Part shown: in pieces, positions 1-11,469 of the stretch
Layout of the letters: every line of letters starts with the position of its first letter
How positions within the stretch are numbered: position 1 is the stretch's first letter
DNA from: Heliocybe sulcata
Lineage: Eukaryota > Basidiomycota > Agaricomycetes > Gloeophyllales > Gloeophyllaceae
Length of the DNA stretch: 64,000 nt
Direction: 5' to 3'
NCBI GenBank assembly: GCA_004369045.1
Contig: ML213503.1
Span: 1,067,343-1,131,342 of the forward strand
Program-made: the position numbers and the translations under genes
The notes under the pieces: model-generated
Databases searched by the model: none
The model's input: the letters and a program-made list of their open reading frames with translations, nothing else
What the model was told of the DNA's origin: nothing

Positions 1-77
1 AGGTTATCAGAGAGTTCCAGATTCAGAATGAAGAGAAGAGGGCCCACCTGCAGAAGGTATGTCAGCTTAGCTGCGCG

Positions 78-1644
78 TCACGCTAGAGAGCTCCTAGGGA
101 ACTCAGAGACACAGTGAACGATATCCGGATCGGTTGCTGTGGACGATTGGGAGACCCGCTCATCCTCCATCTGGATCTCTCCTAGTTCCACGATCAGCTC
201 CCCTGAGCGTGCACCTCTCGTCCAGTTCACTCGGCTCAGCTCTAGGTGGCTTAAAAGCCACTCGGGCTCCGTGCCGAGGGATGTGGACAAGGACCGGAGG
301 CTGAGCATTAGACGTGACATTGAGACAGATATGATCGCAGGCACAAAGCTAGAGTGGAAGTGTTGATAAACGAGCATACACCCAGGGGTAAATCGCTTAC
401 TTCGAAAAGTTGGCTCGTATGGATAGCTGATTTCAAATAGGCCTCATTAATGAGGAGAATTCAGATCGGGAGGAGACTCACTAGCTCAGAGCCAAAGGTG
501 CCTAGAGTGTTGAATACCAGGTAGCCTACGGATGGTTCTGATCGGACCTCGCACTCAGGCGGCCTTTGAAAGCTCAGTTCACTTACCCAGCAGAGCCGTG
601 AAAAAGGCTGCTCCTCTGCAAAGCAATTGTAAGCTGCGAATAATGTCTCTGCCATGTGGAACGTACTCAAACATAATCCTCTCCCTAACCATATTTTCAT
701 GATGAGTTCCGGATGACCTGCGCTGCAAGGCCCGGACAGCGGAAATTGCATAGAGAACCGCATGCAAAATAACAGCGGGTAGCCATACTCTCTGCTGTAC
801 AACGGTGGCGATATAAAGGTCCACCATGCCAGGGAAGGCCATCGCACTGCACGCTGCCGCAGAGTACGCGACTGCGATCATTTCGGAGATGAGGAAGACG
901 CCGAAGTTCAGGACCAGTGCCCATCGGAGTGCCTTGCAGGAGACGGACAGGTACCACAGGCGCAGCGTATGCGCGGCTGTGCGCGGGGTCGATTTGCGAG
1001 CTCGGTGCGAGTAAATCATTAGCTCACCTTGGACTACGACGAGCATCACCCCTGTCAGGGAAATCATGGCCGCCCATCTGGTCATGGGCCGTCGGTATAT
1101 ATTGCAGGATAGCCATACAGAGGTGCCTTACATCTAGACGGTTTATGTATGAATAACGCATATAAGGCACGCGGATGGAAACGTACTGGTGCTGAGGTGT
1201 CACGCGCTCGCAATACTATACAAATCCCATATAGAACCGAGTATCCGCCAGAGACGGTTGCGTGCTCGTACCGTATAACTCCATCCTATGATAGCGTCGT
1301 AAGAAAGGATGACGGGCAAAGTAAGGTAATTATCTCACAGAAATATGGCCAGTCCTAGATAGCGGTTCTAAGAGGTAACAGTATAAGCTATATTATTCAG
1401 AGGAAAGGAAAGCGACAACCATAAAGAACAGGATCCTGGACAAACTCCATTTCGTCCCGCATTTCCAGAAGTACATTATCTGTAGGAGTCTTGTGTGATC
1501 CATCCACCACTGACTCTATGACACCAAACCACACACCTCCATCCTTAGGGTTATACAGTAATCCCACACGAACAATGCGATACCTGACACAGTCAAGTAC
1601 TGCGTCGTTGCATCTTGAAGGGAAATGGTAGCGACCTCTGCCAT
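78..1644 (-). CDS. DUF6533-type multi-spanning membrane protein
   Basis: Hypothetical membrane protein of a family greatly expanded in Agaricomycetes; no biochemical role is known. The start ATG is at 1644. Three N-terminal exons (1537-1644, 1420-1479, 1339-1367) join in phase and read as a DUF6533 domain: a membrane segment containing FVWDYCITLRMEI, then the typical W-T/S-x-x-R-I-L-F-F block and NRYL. After a stretch I could not resolve (about 1029-1338), an exon ends at 1028 and the next starts at 976. These encode further membrane helices, including VQ-AAHTLRLWYLSVSCK. The last exon (78 to about 377) carries the family's C-terminal SVSMSRLMLSLRS helix and a polar tail. Because the middle is unresolved, a broken copy cannot be excluded. 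Confidence 0.6.
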
Positions 1645-3600
1645 AGTAAACGCTAAAGATTGAGAAGAGAAAACAAGACGACACCATGCCTGCGATAGAT
1701 ATAAGTAACTATAGTCATTGTCTTCGAAACTTCTGTTCCCAAGACGTAGAGATGATATACACCTATCATGGTCACGATGAGGTCGTATGCGGAGTAGACA
1801 GCATGACTTACAGAGACTGGATCTTGCAAAGTCAGATCCGCAGATCCGGGATTGCAGGACGCAGCCCGAAGCTGGATTGTAAAGATGCTTGAGTAATTGT
1901 TCCGGGCCATATCATCCATATGTACCATCGCAAAAGGGTGTCTGCGAAATTATTAAACTCGCCATAGACCAATATTAATCAGCAACCAGAAATCAACGAA
2001 AACTCCCTTCTTGGGTGCTTGGCTGTTGGTTATTCCTTGACGAATACAATCTGCACGGAGGAAATAGAAACTATAAGTATAAATAAGATATAGCGCAGCT
2101 GATGATCACGAAGGCATGATGCAGATGAATGTGATCTTGGATTAACTTCACTTGGCGGCGGAGATAGAAGCATAAAGAAACTGCGGGTTCCCGCTCTGGT
2201 TTGGTGGTGCGCTCACCGCGAGGAGAGGGCAAGGTCGTTCCGACTAGGGTGGAGCAAAGTAGAGGACGATTTTAACTGCAACATGTCATGGCAGGTCGAT
2301 GCCGTTATGATTAAGACCCTCAGTCTTTCGACATACGAGCCGACCTGAGGTGATGAATAGAAAGACCTCGACCGGCCACGTCCAAGCTATGAATACCAAC
2401 ATCATCTCACACCAGCTGCATAAATGGGTGGTGGAAAGAAACGTGCTTGCCTGGAGGTCTGCTACCTACGCAGCATCTATTTCCGTTGCGTGGGCATGAT
2501 GTCTCGCAAGAGAACGAGGCGCTTCCGGAACCTGATGCTCAAGCAAACTGTCCTAGAGTGAAGGGATGGTTGTCACGGTGGAAAGGGAAGACGATGCATC
2601 CAGTAGTTCATATAACCTACATATTAAGTTGTTGGTGTAACGGACTTCTTTATTCTTATATCAGAGTTGGTCGAAGGACGCAATGTCCGGCGACACGGAA
2701 GATCTCGACGGCAATTAGGAGAGAGTGTGTCCAGCCTACACCGACGTCACTGGATGATGGTCAGACGAACTTAGCTATCGGCTGCGCTGCAATCCCCTCA
2801 ACCCTTAATCTACGCATGCCAATGGTAGTCCGGTATGCAAGAACAGAGGAGAAGAGGCTTTGAGCTTCCGTGAAGGCGAATGGTTGTTCGACATGGAATA
2901 GCGAACTGTGCTGGCCAATGAAGGATTAATAATTACTAACGCAAACGTACCGCGCTCTTAGAATCGCAGTAAGGTTAGGATTCGTGTTTCATTTTGAAGC
3001 ACAAAGCGAGACCCATGTCCTCCAGATATAGTTACGATAGGCATCTCCGTCGGATGCGAACAGCGGGGTCATATATCCAGTTGATCCTTCCGAGGAGGCT
3101 GCCAAGCTCGTGTCTCGGAGATTGCGTGTCGTCTAGCACCTCCATAGAGGTCCATTCAGGCGGCATAAAGTAGCTGTGGATGCCGATACACAAGACGTGG
3201 TCCCCACTGAGTACTGAGCAATGACCATAGGTTGAGGAGGTCCACGTGGAGTGCACAGCCTCCGAGTCATCGCATTCTGACTGACTCCTGGCTCTCCCAG
3301 TGCCCGCCCCAACGCCGCGCATCAGCACCGCTATCGTCTGAAATCTTCCGCTTATCCATCCATCGATCCTCCATCTAACTCCAAGGGCGCCCTAGACGGA
3401 GAACAAGTCACTACTGCGCGATCCGATAGTGAGCGATACCTATCCCCGTCTGTTTGTGTTTCCACCTTCGGACTAAGGATCTCCAACAGAATCCGAGCAC
3501 CCAAAACACGTTGCTGCAACGAGTCCGGTGCTAACCTCCAATACAAATCACCGTGGCGCCATCCGCGCCTCAAACATACCCCGCTGCGGGGCTCTCTGTC
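1645..3600. other. intergenic stretch, no gene recognised
   Basis: About 2 kb between two divergently read genes. The open frames here (for example 2447-2863 on +, 1653-1928 on -) show no domain and no convincing splice partners. The 1653-1928 frame is hydrophobic but lies just upstream of the DUF6533 start. Confidence 0.5.
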
Positions 3601-3621
3601 ACGAGAGCGCTCTGATACGCG

Positions 3622-3628
3622 TATAAAA
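3622..3628 (+). promoter_or_regulatory. TATA-like box of VTA1
   Basis: TATAAAA lies 189 bases before the VTA1 start codon. The leader after it is pyrimidine-rich (CCCTTCTCTTTTC), as is common in fungal promoters. The assignment rests on position and motif only. Confidence 0.4.
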
Positions 3629-3816
3629 CCACTGCGCTGGGAGGATAGAACGCGTCCGTTTCATTCTATACGGTGCACGAGCTAGCCTCGATCTGACAAC
3701 GCTTCTCTCCCCTTCTCTTTTCATTCCAATCTAGCCGAACACCCTCCTCCCTTCTTTCCTTGGTCCCTTCTTTCCTGCCTCGCATTACGATCGCATCCTT
3801 CTCCATCGATTCAAAC

Positions 3817-5458
3817 ATGTCCACCAGCTCTTACCTTGGTCTCGGAACCGTTCCTGCAGACCTGAAATCGATCGCGTCCTACATGCAACGCGCTGATGAG
3901 CTCGCTGGCCGGGATCCCATCATGTCCTACTGGTGCGCCTACGCTGCGGCGCAAACGGGAATTGCCTTGAAGTCGAAGGCAACCCCTGCTCGCACCTACC
4001 TCTTCTCCTTGCTCTCGCTTCTTGAGCGCATGAAGTCGGATGTCGTCAGTACCCTGGGTAAAACTGGCGGTGCGGACGCAGTCGAGGATGAAGCAGCGAG
4101 CGCGGCTTACGTGGAGAATTTTGGGTTGAGAGTGTTTGAGGGTGCAGACGCCGAGGACAGGAGAGGTCTGGCCACCAGAGCTACCGCAAAAAAGTTCTTG
4201 GCCGCAGCCAATTTCCTTGAAATGCTCAAGATATTTGACAAGTCTGTCGTTCCTGATTCTGTAAGTTTGTCCCGTGACAGGTATTTCACCCATATCTGAC
4301 CGTATTCATGTTTCCGATACGATATTCTAGCACGACGAGAAGATTCGCTATGCGAAATGGAAAGCTGCGGACATCGCTAAGGCCTTCCGCGAAGGTCGCA
4401 AGCCCACTCCAGGGCCTGCAGAATCCAACCCATCCGAAGCTGAGGAGAGCTTGGAGTCCGCGCTTCCTGCGCCTCCATCATCCTTCCCCAGCGCGACCCA
4501 GACAGTCCCATCTACTTCCTCCGCGAGTCCCAAAGCTGCCGTTATCTCGCCCCCACGCTCCCCTAAGTCCACTTCTTCCACTTCTCCTCCACGTACGCCT
4601 CGCAAGACACCATCTCCGAAGATGAACTCGCATGACATTCAGCGCGCGAATGCTCTATCTCCTCCGACCGAGCCGCCTACCTATCCTTATCCGGTCCCGC
4701 ACGCTCATATCCCGAAACACCTGCAGGAGACGAGGCCGGACAGTCCGGCGTGGAGCAGTGTAGCAACGCCAGGCAGTGAGTCTGATGTGAAGTGGGATCC
4801 AAGCGCAAAACCTGCGCCCCAGTCGTCGGGTACCGGTGATGCGGTGAAATCAAGTCTAGGCGGCGACAGTGCCGCTTATCCCGGGGAGGGTCTCGGGGCA
4901 GATGGGCAGTCGAACCTCTCTGACGGGCAGCCTCCCTCTCCTCCCGCCCCTACCACGCCGCCCACGCCGAAGAGAGTGCACTTTACGCCCTCAGTCACGG
5001 GTGGACTGACGGACAGCGAGGCTGGAAGTACGGTTTACGATCCTGATGAGCAGCAGCCAGAGGCCGCTCCAGGATTTGTGGTACCGCCTCCAGGGGTCAT
5101 AGGCGGAGTACCGGCAATTCCTGGCGCTGTGGACGGTATGCCGGTCCCCCATGGGTTCATTTCAACTGTCTCGCCGTCCAGGGCAGGGCAAGCCCCTGTA
5201 TCGCCGCCGCAGGTTCTTCCTTCCGCGCCCCCAACGCTATCTACATCACCGACCGTAGTCGCACGAGCTCCTGCTCCACCGCCGCCCATTCTACCCTCCG
5301 CTCCCCCGTCTCAGCCCGTGCCAGTAGACCTGAGCCCGGCGGACATAGCTCAGACCCAGAAGCACTGCCGATACGCTATATCTGCTCTAGATTACGAGGA
5401 TGTGGAGACGGCTAGGAAAGAGCTCAGGACTGCACTGGGGATGCTGGGGGGTCTGTGA
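3817..5458 (+). CDS. VTA1: Vta1-family regulator of the ESCRT disassembly ATPase Vps4
   Basis: Vta1/LIP5 binds and stimulates Vps4, which recycles ESCRT-III during multivesicular body formation at the endosome. Two exons, 3817-4260 and 4331-5458, join in phase 0 with a GTAAGT...CTAG intron and give 523 residues. Residues 1 to about 170 form the conserved N-terminal helical (MIT-like) domain, with YMQRADELAGRDPIMSYWCA near the start and IRYAKWKAADIAKAF just after the intron. A long Pro/Ser-rich linker follows. The last 40 residues form the Vta1 C-terminal dimer domain (QKHCRYAISALDYEDVETA). An in-frame upstream ATG at 3760 would add 19 residues; 3817 fits the family start better. Confidence 0.9.
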
Positions 5459-6139
5459 GCTGTTGGGTTGCTGGATTGTGGATTTTGACCTCTGAACGGC
5501 CCGAGTTGAGTGCTCCTGGTGAGACTCCTTGGGCTGCTTTACACGAGGGGAGTGATCCTGGTGAAGATCCCTCGTGGTTATCGGTGCAATTCCTTCCGAC
5601 GCTCTGGAAGGACAGAATTGGCTTGCGCAACAAGTCGAGTCTTCCCTTGGTGAAGATTCCTTAGCTCGCCAGCCGTTCTCTTCCGCGGGGTACCGGTCTC
5701 ACCCGTCAGGGTTTGTGTCAGGTCTTGAGGTGCTTCATGACGTGGCCTTGCATGCCGATGTTTCCTAGGCTCCTCGCGCCGACGGCCTTGTTACTTTCTC
5801 ATTTTCTTCGCTGATGGCGCTTGAGGACGTCAAGGGCTTCCTACAGATCCTCCGTTGTCGAGCATCAGCAACCTTCTATAGCTCGCAAGTGCGTGCTGGA
5901 CTGCCTTTTTCTGCTCCGGAAGCAGCCCTCTACGTGATCATCATCGAACAGCAATATAGAATAAATACATTAATTCAACCTCGATTGCCGCGACTATCCC
6001 GCTCGAGGCTGGTCATTGAGTAAAAATTGTTGCAATATAAGTACATTGTACGGTCTTATTATGCATATGCATTATGCGTAGGCGTCCGATGAATGTCGGG
6101 TTGCAATTGTTGAAAGACAACTTCATGAGTTGGCGGACC
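5459..6139. other. intergenic, 3' flank of VTA1
   Basis: No gene was recognised. The short open frames have no recognisable product. Confidence 0.5.
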
Positions 6140-6540
6140 GTCGCGCTTGAGCTTGAAATTCAAAGCTTGAAGCTCCGAGCTCCGAACTTTCACCTGAGCT
6201 CCGCGACCAATATTTACCTTGTGGGTCCCGCCCTGGCTCCATCCCACGAATGGCAGTGCTCTACTTCTTCCGCTACAATTTGGATAGCAGGCCTGGCAAA
6301 GCACTGGAAAGCTCTGTGAGACTGGCCGGACGTCCACCCAATGAGACTTGTGGAAGTGGGCCACTGCTATGCATGGCATGATACAAGTCCTGAGCTTGAG
6401 ACTTTCTGAGATTATTTAGGCACATTTCACTCAAATATGTTGTACAGCGGTAAAGATGCAGTGCATTCCACAGTAGTGTACAAGCAGTTGATATAGTATC
6501 TATATACATGAGGAGCACTGTTCAATTTAATCAATCTTCC

Positions 6541-7455
6541 NNNNNNNNNNNNNNNNNNNNNNNNNNNNNNNNNNNNNNNNNNNNNNNNNNNNNNNNNNNN
6601 NNNNNNNNNNNNNNNNNNNNNNNNNNNNNNNNNNNNNNNNNNNNNNNNNNNNNNNNNNNNNNNNNNNNNNNNNNNNNNNNNNNNNNNNNNNNNNNNNNNN
6701 NNNNNNNNNNNNNNNNNNNNNNNNNNNNNNNNNNNNNNNNNNNNNNNNNNNNNNNNNNNNNNNNNNNNNNNNNNNNNNNNNNNNNNNNNNNNNNNNNNNN
6801 NNNNNNNNNNNNNNNNNNNNNNNNNNNNNNNNNNNNNNNNNNNNNNNNNNNNNNNNNNNNNNNNNNNNNNNNNNNNNNNNNNNNNNNNNNNNNNNNNNNN
6901 NNNNNNNNNNNNNNNNNNNNNNNNNNNNNNNNNNNNNNNNNNNNNNNNNNNNNNNNNNNNNNNNNNNNNNNNNNNNNNNNNNNNNNNNNNNNNNNNNNNN
7001 NNNNNNNNNNNNNNNNNNNNNNNNNNNNNNNNNNNNNNNNNNNNNNNNNNNNNNNNNNNNNNNNNNNNNNNNNNNNNNNNNNNNNNNNNNNNNNNNNNNN
7101 NNNNNNNNNNNNNNNNNNNNNNNNNNNNNNNNNNNNNNNNNNNNNNNNNNNNNNNNNNNNNNNNNNNNNNNNNNNNNNNNNNNNNNNNNNNNNNNNNNNN
7201 NNNNNNNNNNNNNNNNNNNNNNNNNNNNNNNNNNNNNNNNNNNNNNNNNNNNNNNNNNNNNNNNNNNNNNNNNNNNNNNNNNNNNNNNNNNNNNNNNNNN
7301 NNNNNNNNNNNNNNNNNNNNNNNNNNNNNNNNNNNNNNNNNNNNNNNNNNNNNNNNNNNNNNNNNNNNNNNNNNNNNNNNNNNNNNNNNNNNNNNNNNNN
7401 NNNNNNNNNNNNNNNNNNNNNNNNNNNNNNNNNNNNNNNNNNNNNNNNNNNNNNN
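6541..7455. other. assembly gap (915 N)
   Basis: Run of undetermined bases inside the upstream spacer of duplication unit A. Nothing can be said of its content, and its length may be an estimate. Confidence 0.99.
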
Positions 7456-8251
7456 TCGGCATCTTATTCCCACAGTCATCATTGTTCGGCCCAAGGCCGC
7501 TAAAGACTCCTCCTTCGTTCCTCAGGACTCGTAACTTCAGACGTGAGCAGATTTCGAGCGTGCACGCCTTGATGAGACTCCAGACGCGAGCAAATTTCGA
7601 GCATGCTACTGGTATGTGTACGAGGATACTTTCGTGAGTGACGCTCAGTGCAGGTGTCTCTTGAGCTCTGAAATTAACATCCTCCCTTCAAGTATCTCAA
7701 GAGCGAAGAGCCGGCGAAGTCTAAGCTACCTCATGCTGTGAATTATGCGGGCCACAGAGTGACTGCCATCGGATCTGGCCTTGTTCACTGCGAAGTTGAA
7801 TGCTGTGGACAACGGATGCTAGGTGGACATGGAGGTAGTTCATCTCCGCGTTTCTCGACCGTACGGGGCAGTTCGATTAAGAACCAGAGCTCAGCGCTCA
7901 GCGTCAATGACAGCAGACATAGCCACGTATAGACTTGCCTTTCCGGTCCGAGCAAGCAGCAGTTTGAGCGCTATCCATGATGAATCTAGGCTTCGCACGG
8001 GAAATATGGACCCACAAGCTTTCACCGCATGTCCCCCTCCAAGATCAGATTGTACAGCTTCTTCCGGTGTCACAGGAGTTGCACAGATAGGAAGAATTGC
8101 TGTACACGCGGTGCTCTATTAATATGGACGGCGTGTATCTGGCGTTGCAGGTCCACCTCTCGTCTCTTATTCCGGTCTGCTTTCCAGTCGTCTCTCAAAG
8201 AGCCTAGCTAGACAGCGAGCTCAGTCTTGAAACAGCATATATACGCCAGAC

Positions 8252-10860
8252 ATGGATTTTGAAGCGAAGATAAGCGGTGCGTCACTCGCTCCGGGATCAG
8301 AAAGTAGCTGCTCACTATTAGCGACTCTGCCAGAACTGCTCAGTTTGCGCTCCGCCGATTACAGGAAATTCGTGTCGAACTTACTGGAACTCATCCGCGG
8401 ACCGTCAACGTTACAAGATATTACAGCGATTCCCGTTCACAGGCTGAAGACACTATACGATCTGCTTGATATCATTCAGGCCGTGCGTGTTCCGCTTATC
8501 AACTCCTCTGAACAGCAGTTCAACTTAACCTAGGAGGCGGATGAAGAACCGGAGCATGGCGCCGAACTCGAGACTTTCCTCCTGCGTGTCTCTAGCAAGA
8601 CCGGCTACCTTCCGGCAAGCCTGTTGCTAAAAAACGTCGAGCATAATCAAGTGGCCGTTGCCGGAGGCTTGTCTTGCGATATTTACAGGGGACAATTGAC
8701 AACTACTACGACTAGTCAAGCCATTGCGCTCAAGGTACTGCGGCCGTATAGTATGAAAGAAAATCCTGATAAAATGCGAAAGGTGCGGCGATGACTATCA
8801 TGATCTTCGCCTAGATAGGCTAAGTACCAACTTTAGGATTTTCGGCGCGAAGCGCTGCAGTGGCGGCAGTTACGCCATCCAAATATCTATCCTTTCCTGG
8901 GGTTGTGGGACAAAATGGCCGGGGACAGGATGTGTTTGATCTCCCCGTGGAGTAGCTATGGCGACTTGACGAAGTTCCTGGATGAACATCCGAACCACGA
9001 TCGTCTTCGGCTGGTGCGTTGGTCCTCCATCAATGCTGCACCTTTTTTGAGTGCTACTGGCTCGTCATAGGCTCGGGATGTTGCGGAAGGACTGCAGTAT
9101 CTACATGGCCGTCAGCCTCCACTGGTCCACGGGGATTTAAAGGGTGTAAGACTGTCTCCTTGCTGCCGGTGTTGTACCGTTACTGAAGGGACATAGGCCA
9201 ATATTCTGATCGATAGTCAAACCCGCGCATGCATCTCCGACTTCGGGATCAGCAAGTTCTTGCAAGATCATGGCACGACTACTGTGACTACGCACAGCAA
9301 AGGCACATTAAGGTGGATGGCGCCCGAACAATTGAAAGGCGGGGATCCCTCTAAGGCGAGAAGTACAGCAAGCGATGTCTACAGCTTGAGCCATGTCTTT
9401 GTGGAGGTATGTTACATTCGTTTCTATAGTACCAGACTTATGAGTGAGCTGCGCTTAGATATACACGGGAGAGTATCCATGGCCAGACTTACCCCAAGAC
9501 ATCGCAGTTATTTCCAAATTTGTAGCTGGAGAAAGGCCTACACGTCCTGATGGCATTCCAGACACTATATGGGCAATCATCGAGTCCTGTCGGGAGGACG
9601 CCCCAGCGGACCGGATGAGCGCTAGCAAGATTGCATCAGCCCTCGCAGGCTATAAAGCAAGACTCTACCTTGAGCCCCTTTCGGCTCTTTCTAACAGTGG
9701 GATAGGAGGTGAATTACTCGGGTTATCACCAGAGATGCATGCTGTAGAAAAGATCTTGGATTGTCTTCCAAAGTTACTCACTACTTTGGATTCTCTTACA
9801 TTAGCAGACCAGGCTTGCACTGAAGCAGTGTTGAGGAGGAAGGAGGAGATCTTGGGCTCTGTTCAGTCTTTGGGTAGGAGACCTGGGCCGTATGATCCAG
9901 TTCCAAGTTCAGGCTCAGGTTCAGGGTCAAGTCCAGAACTACTGAGGATCAACACTAGGGCTACTCAAGAGACTACCAGATCCATCGAACAAGAAGATCC
10001 AGCTCCATCTACTGTTTTCCCAGCTCGGAGTCCTGCTGATGCCACCAGTCTGCCGGATAGTGCCGCATTCAACTTGAATGGACTCAATGCACCTACGAGG
10101 TTTGCTCGCTCGTCTACGAGCTTGCCGAACTTTCCTTCCATTCCCATGCCATCTCCAACGCCGTGTCTCCCCTACTTAAACCAGGTTGCTCAGCAAAAAC
10201 GTGCCTCAATTGATTGGCCTGGCGAGAAGACAGGACCGGATCATGCTCCCACTTGGCAGGTCCGATGTGTTGGTTAGTATTTCCGTCAACTCTCCAGCTG
10301 CCATTTGAACCATGCATTCCACAGTGAACGGCACTGTCAGAGGCACTGGATTCGGTGCTCTCAAGCAGTCCGCCAAAGAACAAGCAGCTCGAGAAGCACT
10401 CGATTCACTGGGTTGGGGCCAGCCAGGCTCGGCCTCTCGTAGCCCGAGCATCACAAATCAGTTCACTGCGTCCCCTGTGCAGTCCCCGGCAGCCATTCGA
10501 CCACAGTCAATGCAAGCCTTGCCAGGTATCGCCGCCCTCCAGCCCGCTTTGCCAGGGGGGAAATCGTTCCTGTCATTCTTCAAAGAGGAAGCAGATCGAC
10601 GCCACCTCGTAGTCGACTATTCCCAGATCGGGAGAGACTCGGAGATTGGACCACTCAACCCGAACTGGAGCTTCAAAGTCATAGGTACGCATACACTGAG
10701 ACTAAAATGTTGAAGACGATTAGCTGACTCAGCGGTTTGTCGTAATCCTTCAGTCGGTGGCGAAGAACAAGGCGCTGGCACTGGCCCATCAAAGCAAGCT
10801 GCCAAGGAAGCAGCGGCAAGGGATGCATACCGGAACATGAGGTGGGATAGTAACGGTTAG
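8252..10860 (+). CDS. TKL-like protein kinase with two C-terminal dsRNA-binding domains (copy 1)
   Basis: Eight exons: 8252-8482, 8534-8782, 8837-9013, 9071-9145, 9197-9406, 9459-10272, 10325-10684, 10754-10860. All phases agree and give 740 residues. The kinase domain (about 115-380) has Lys144 (IALK), Glu165 (REALQW helix), HGDLKGAN with Asp241, DFG at 259-261 and APE at 286-288. The HGD form and the RHPNIYPFLG and DVYS motifs are typical of Agaricomycete TKL-like kinases. A helical segment and a Ser/Pro-rich linker follow. Residues 551-616 form a first dsRNA-binding domain, with helix LPYLNQ, strand TWQVRCV, then GTGFG and KQSAKEQAA. Residues 667-736 form a second, with SFFKEEA, NWSFKVI, then GTG and SKQAAKEAAA. 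Both are interrupted by a phase-1 intron after the first strand. The short N-terminal region (1-115) has no known domain. The substrate is unknown; dsRNA-regulated signalling is inferred from the domains. Confidence 0.88.
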
Positions 10861-11469
10861 TCCGCGGCTTGTAAGTCTATGGCACATCTCGTCTGACGTG
10901 CATTCCAGCGAGAACCTGAGTTAGACTCGAGTACGCTCTAGTGAGTGGATGAACGATTCCCTCGTCCGAAGTCTGGGCCCGATCATACACTTCTTCGCAA
11001 ATGTATGCACGGGTTCCTGAACTGCGCATTGGCGGGCATGCCCTCAATGCAGATGCAGAAGCAGCGCGTTTCTTCCGCGTTCTGCCGCTGTTTGCATTCG
11101 GAGCCTGCTCGCCAGTGTGCTAGTACGGTGTAGCAGCGGGAGTATACTAACTGGCCTGGTTTGTAACAGCGTTCAGTCCGTCCAGCATGCACGCATTTTC
11201 ATTCCTATGTCTCCACTTCCATGATCGATTCATGCGGACGACTTCGTTCTTGCAGTAGGACGCGCTATGATATTTGCGACCTGGATGTTGTGTGGATTAT
11301 ATGAACTCCCATGCGATCTCTTCTATCTCTTTCTTTCTCACAGTACTGCTAGTAGAGTACCCTGTCTCGGCATGTATATGAACTCGGAGTGTGTCTCGTC
11401 GCGACTAGTCCCTACATATCTACGGTAGTCAGATCGGCTTCCTTTCGACCCTCATCCGCAACGCGCGTG
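10861..11469. other. spacer between the two kinase copies
   Basis: No gene was recognised. The first ~390 bases match the segment downstream of kinase copy 2, so they belong to duplication unit A. Confidence 0.5.

Larger units (their letters stand above)
6140..11250 (+). repeat. tandem segmental duplication, unit A
   Basis: This unit contains kinase gene 1 and its flanks. Matching blocks in unit B are visible by eye. 6260-6330 resembles 11620-11700 (shared GGAAAGCTCTGTGAGACTGG). 7770-8010 resembles 11885-12130. 10920-11250 resembles 14905-15240 (shared CCATGATC...TTCAT.CGGACGAC). The borders are approximate. Compared with unit B, the spacer upstream of the kinase is longer by roughly 1 kb, which includes the assembly gap. 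Confidence 0.75.

Noticed and set aside
1653-1928. Hydrophobic minus-strand frame just upstream of the DUF6533 gene
   Set aside because: It resembles a membrane segment but has no splice partners, and it lies directly 5' of the chosen start; composition alone may explain it.
2447-2863. 138-residue open frame (+)
   Set aside because: No domain, no homolog I recognise and no gene-like codon pattern.
8531-8533. In-frame stop suggesting that kinase copy 1 is a pseudogene
   Set aside because: The stop is the TAG acceptor of a 51-nt intron with a good donor and branch site, and copy 2 has a 51-nt intron at the same place.
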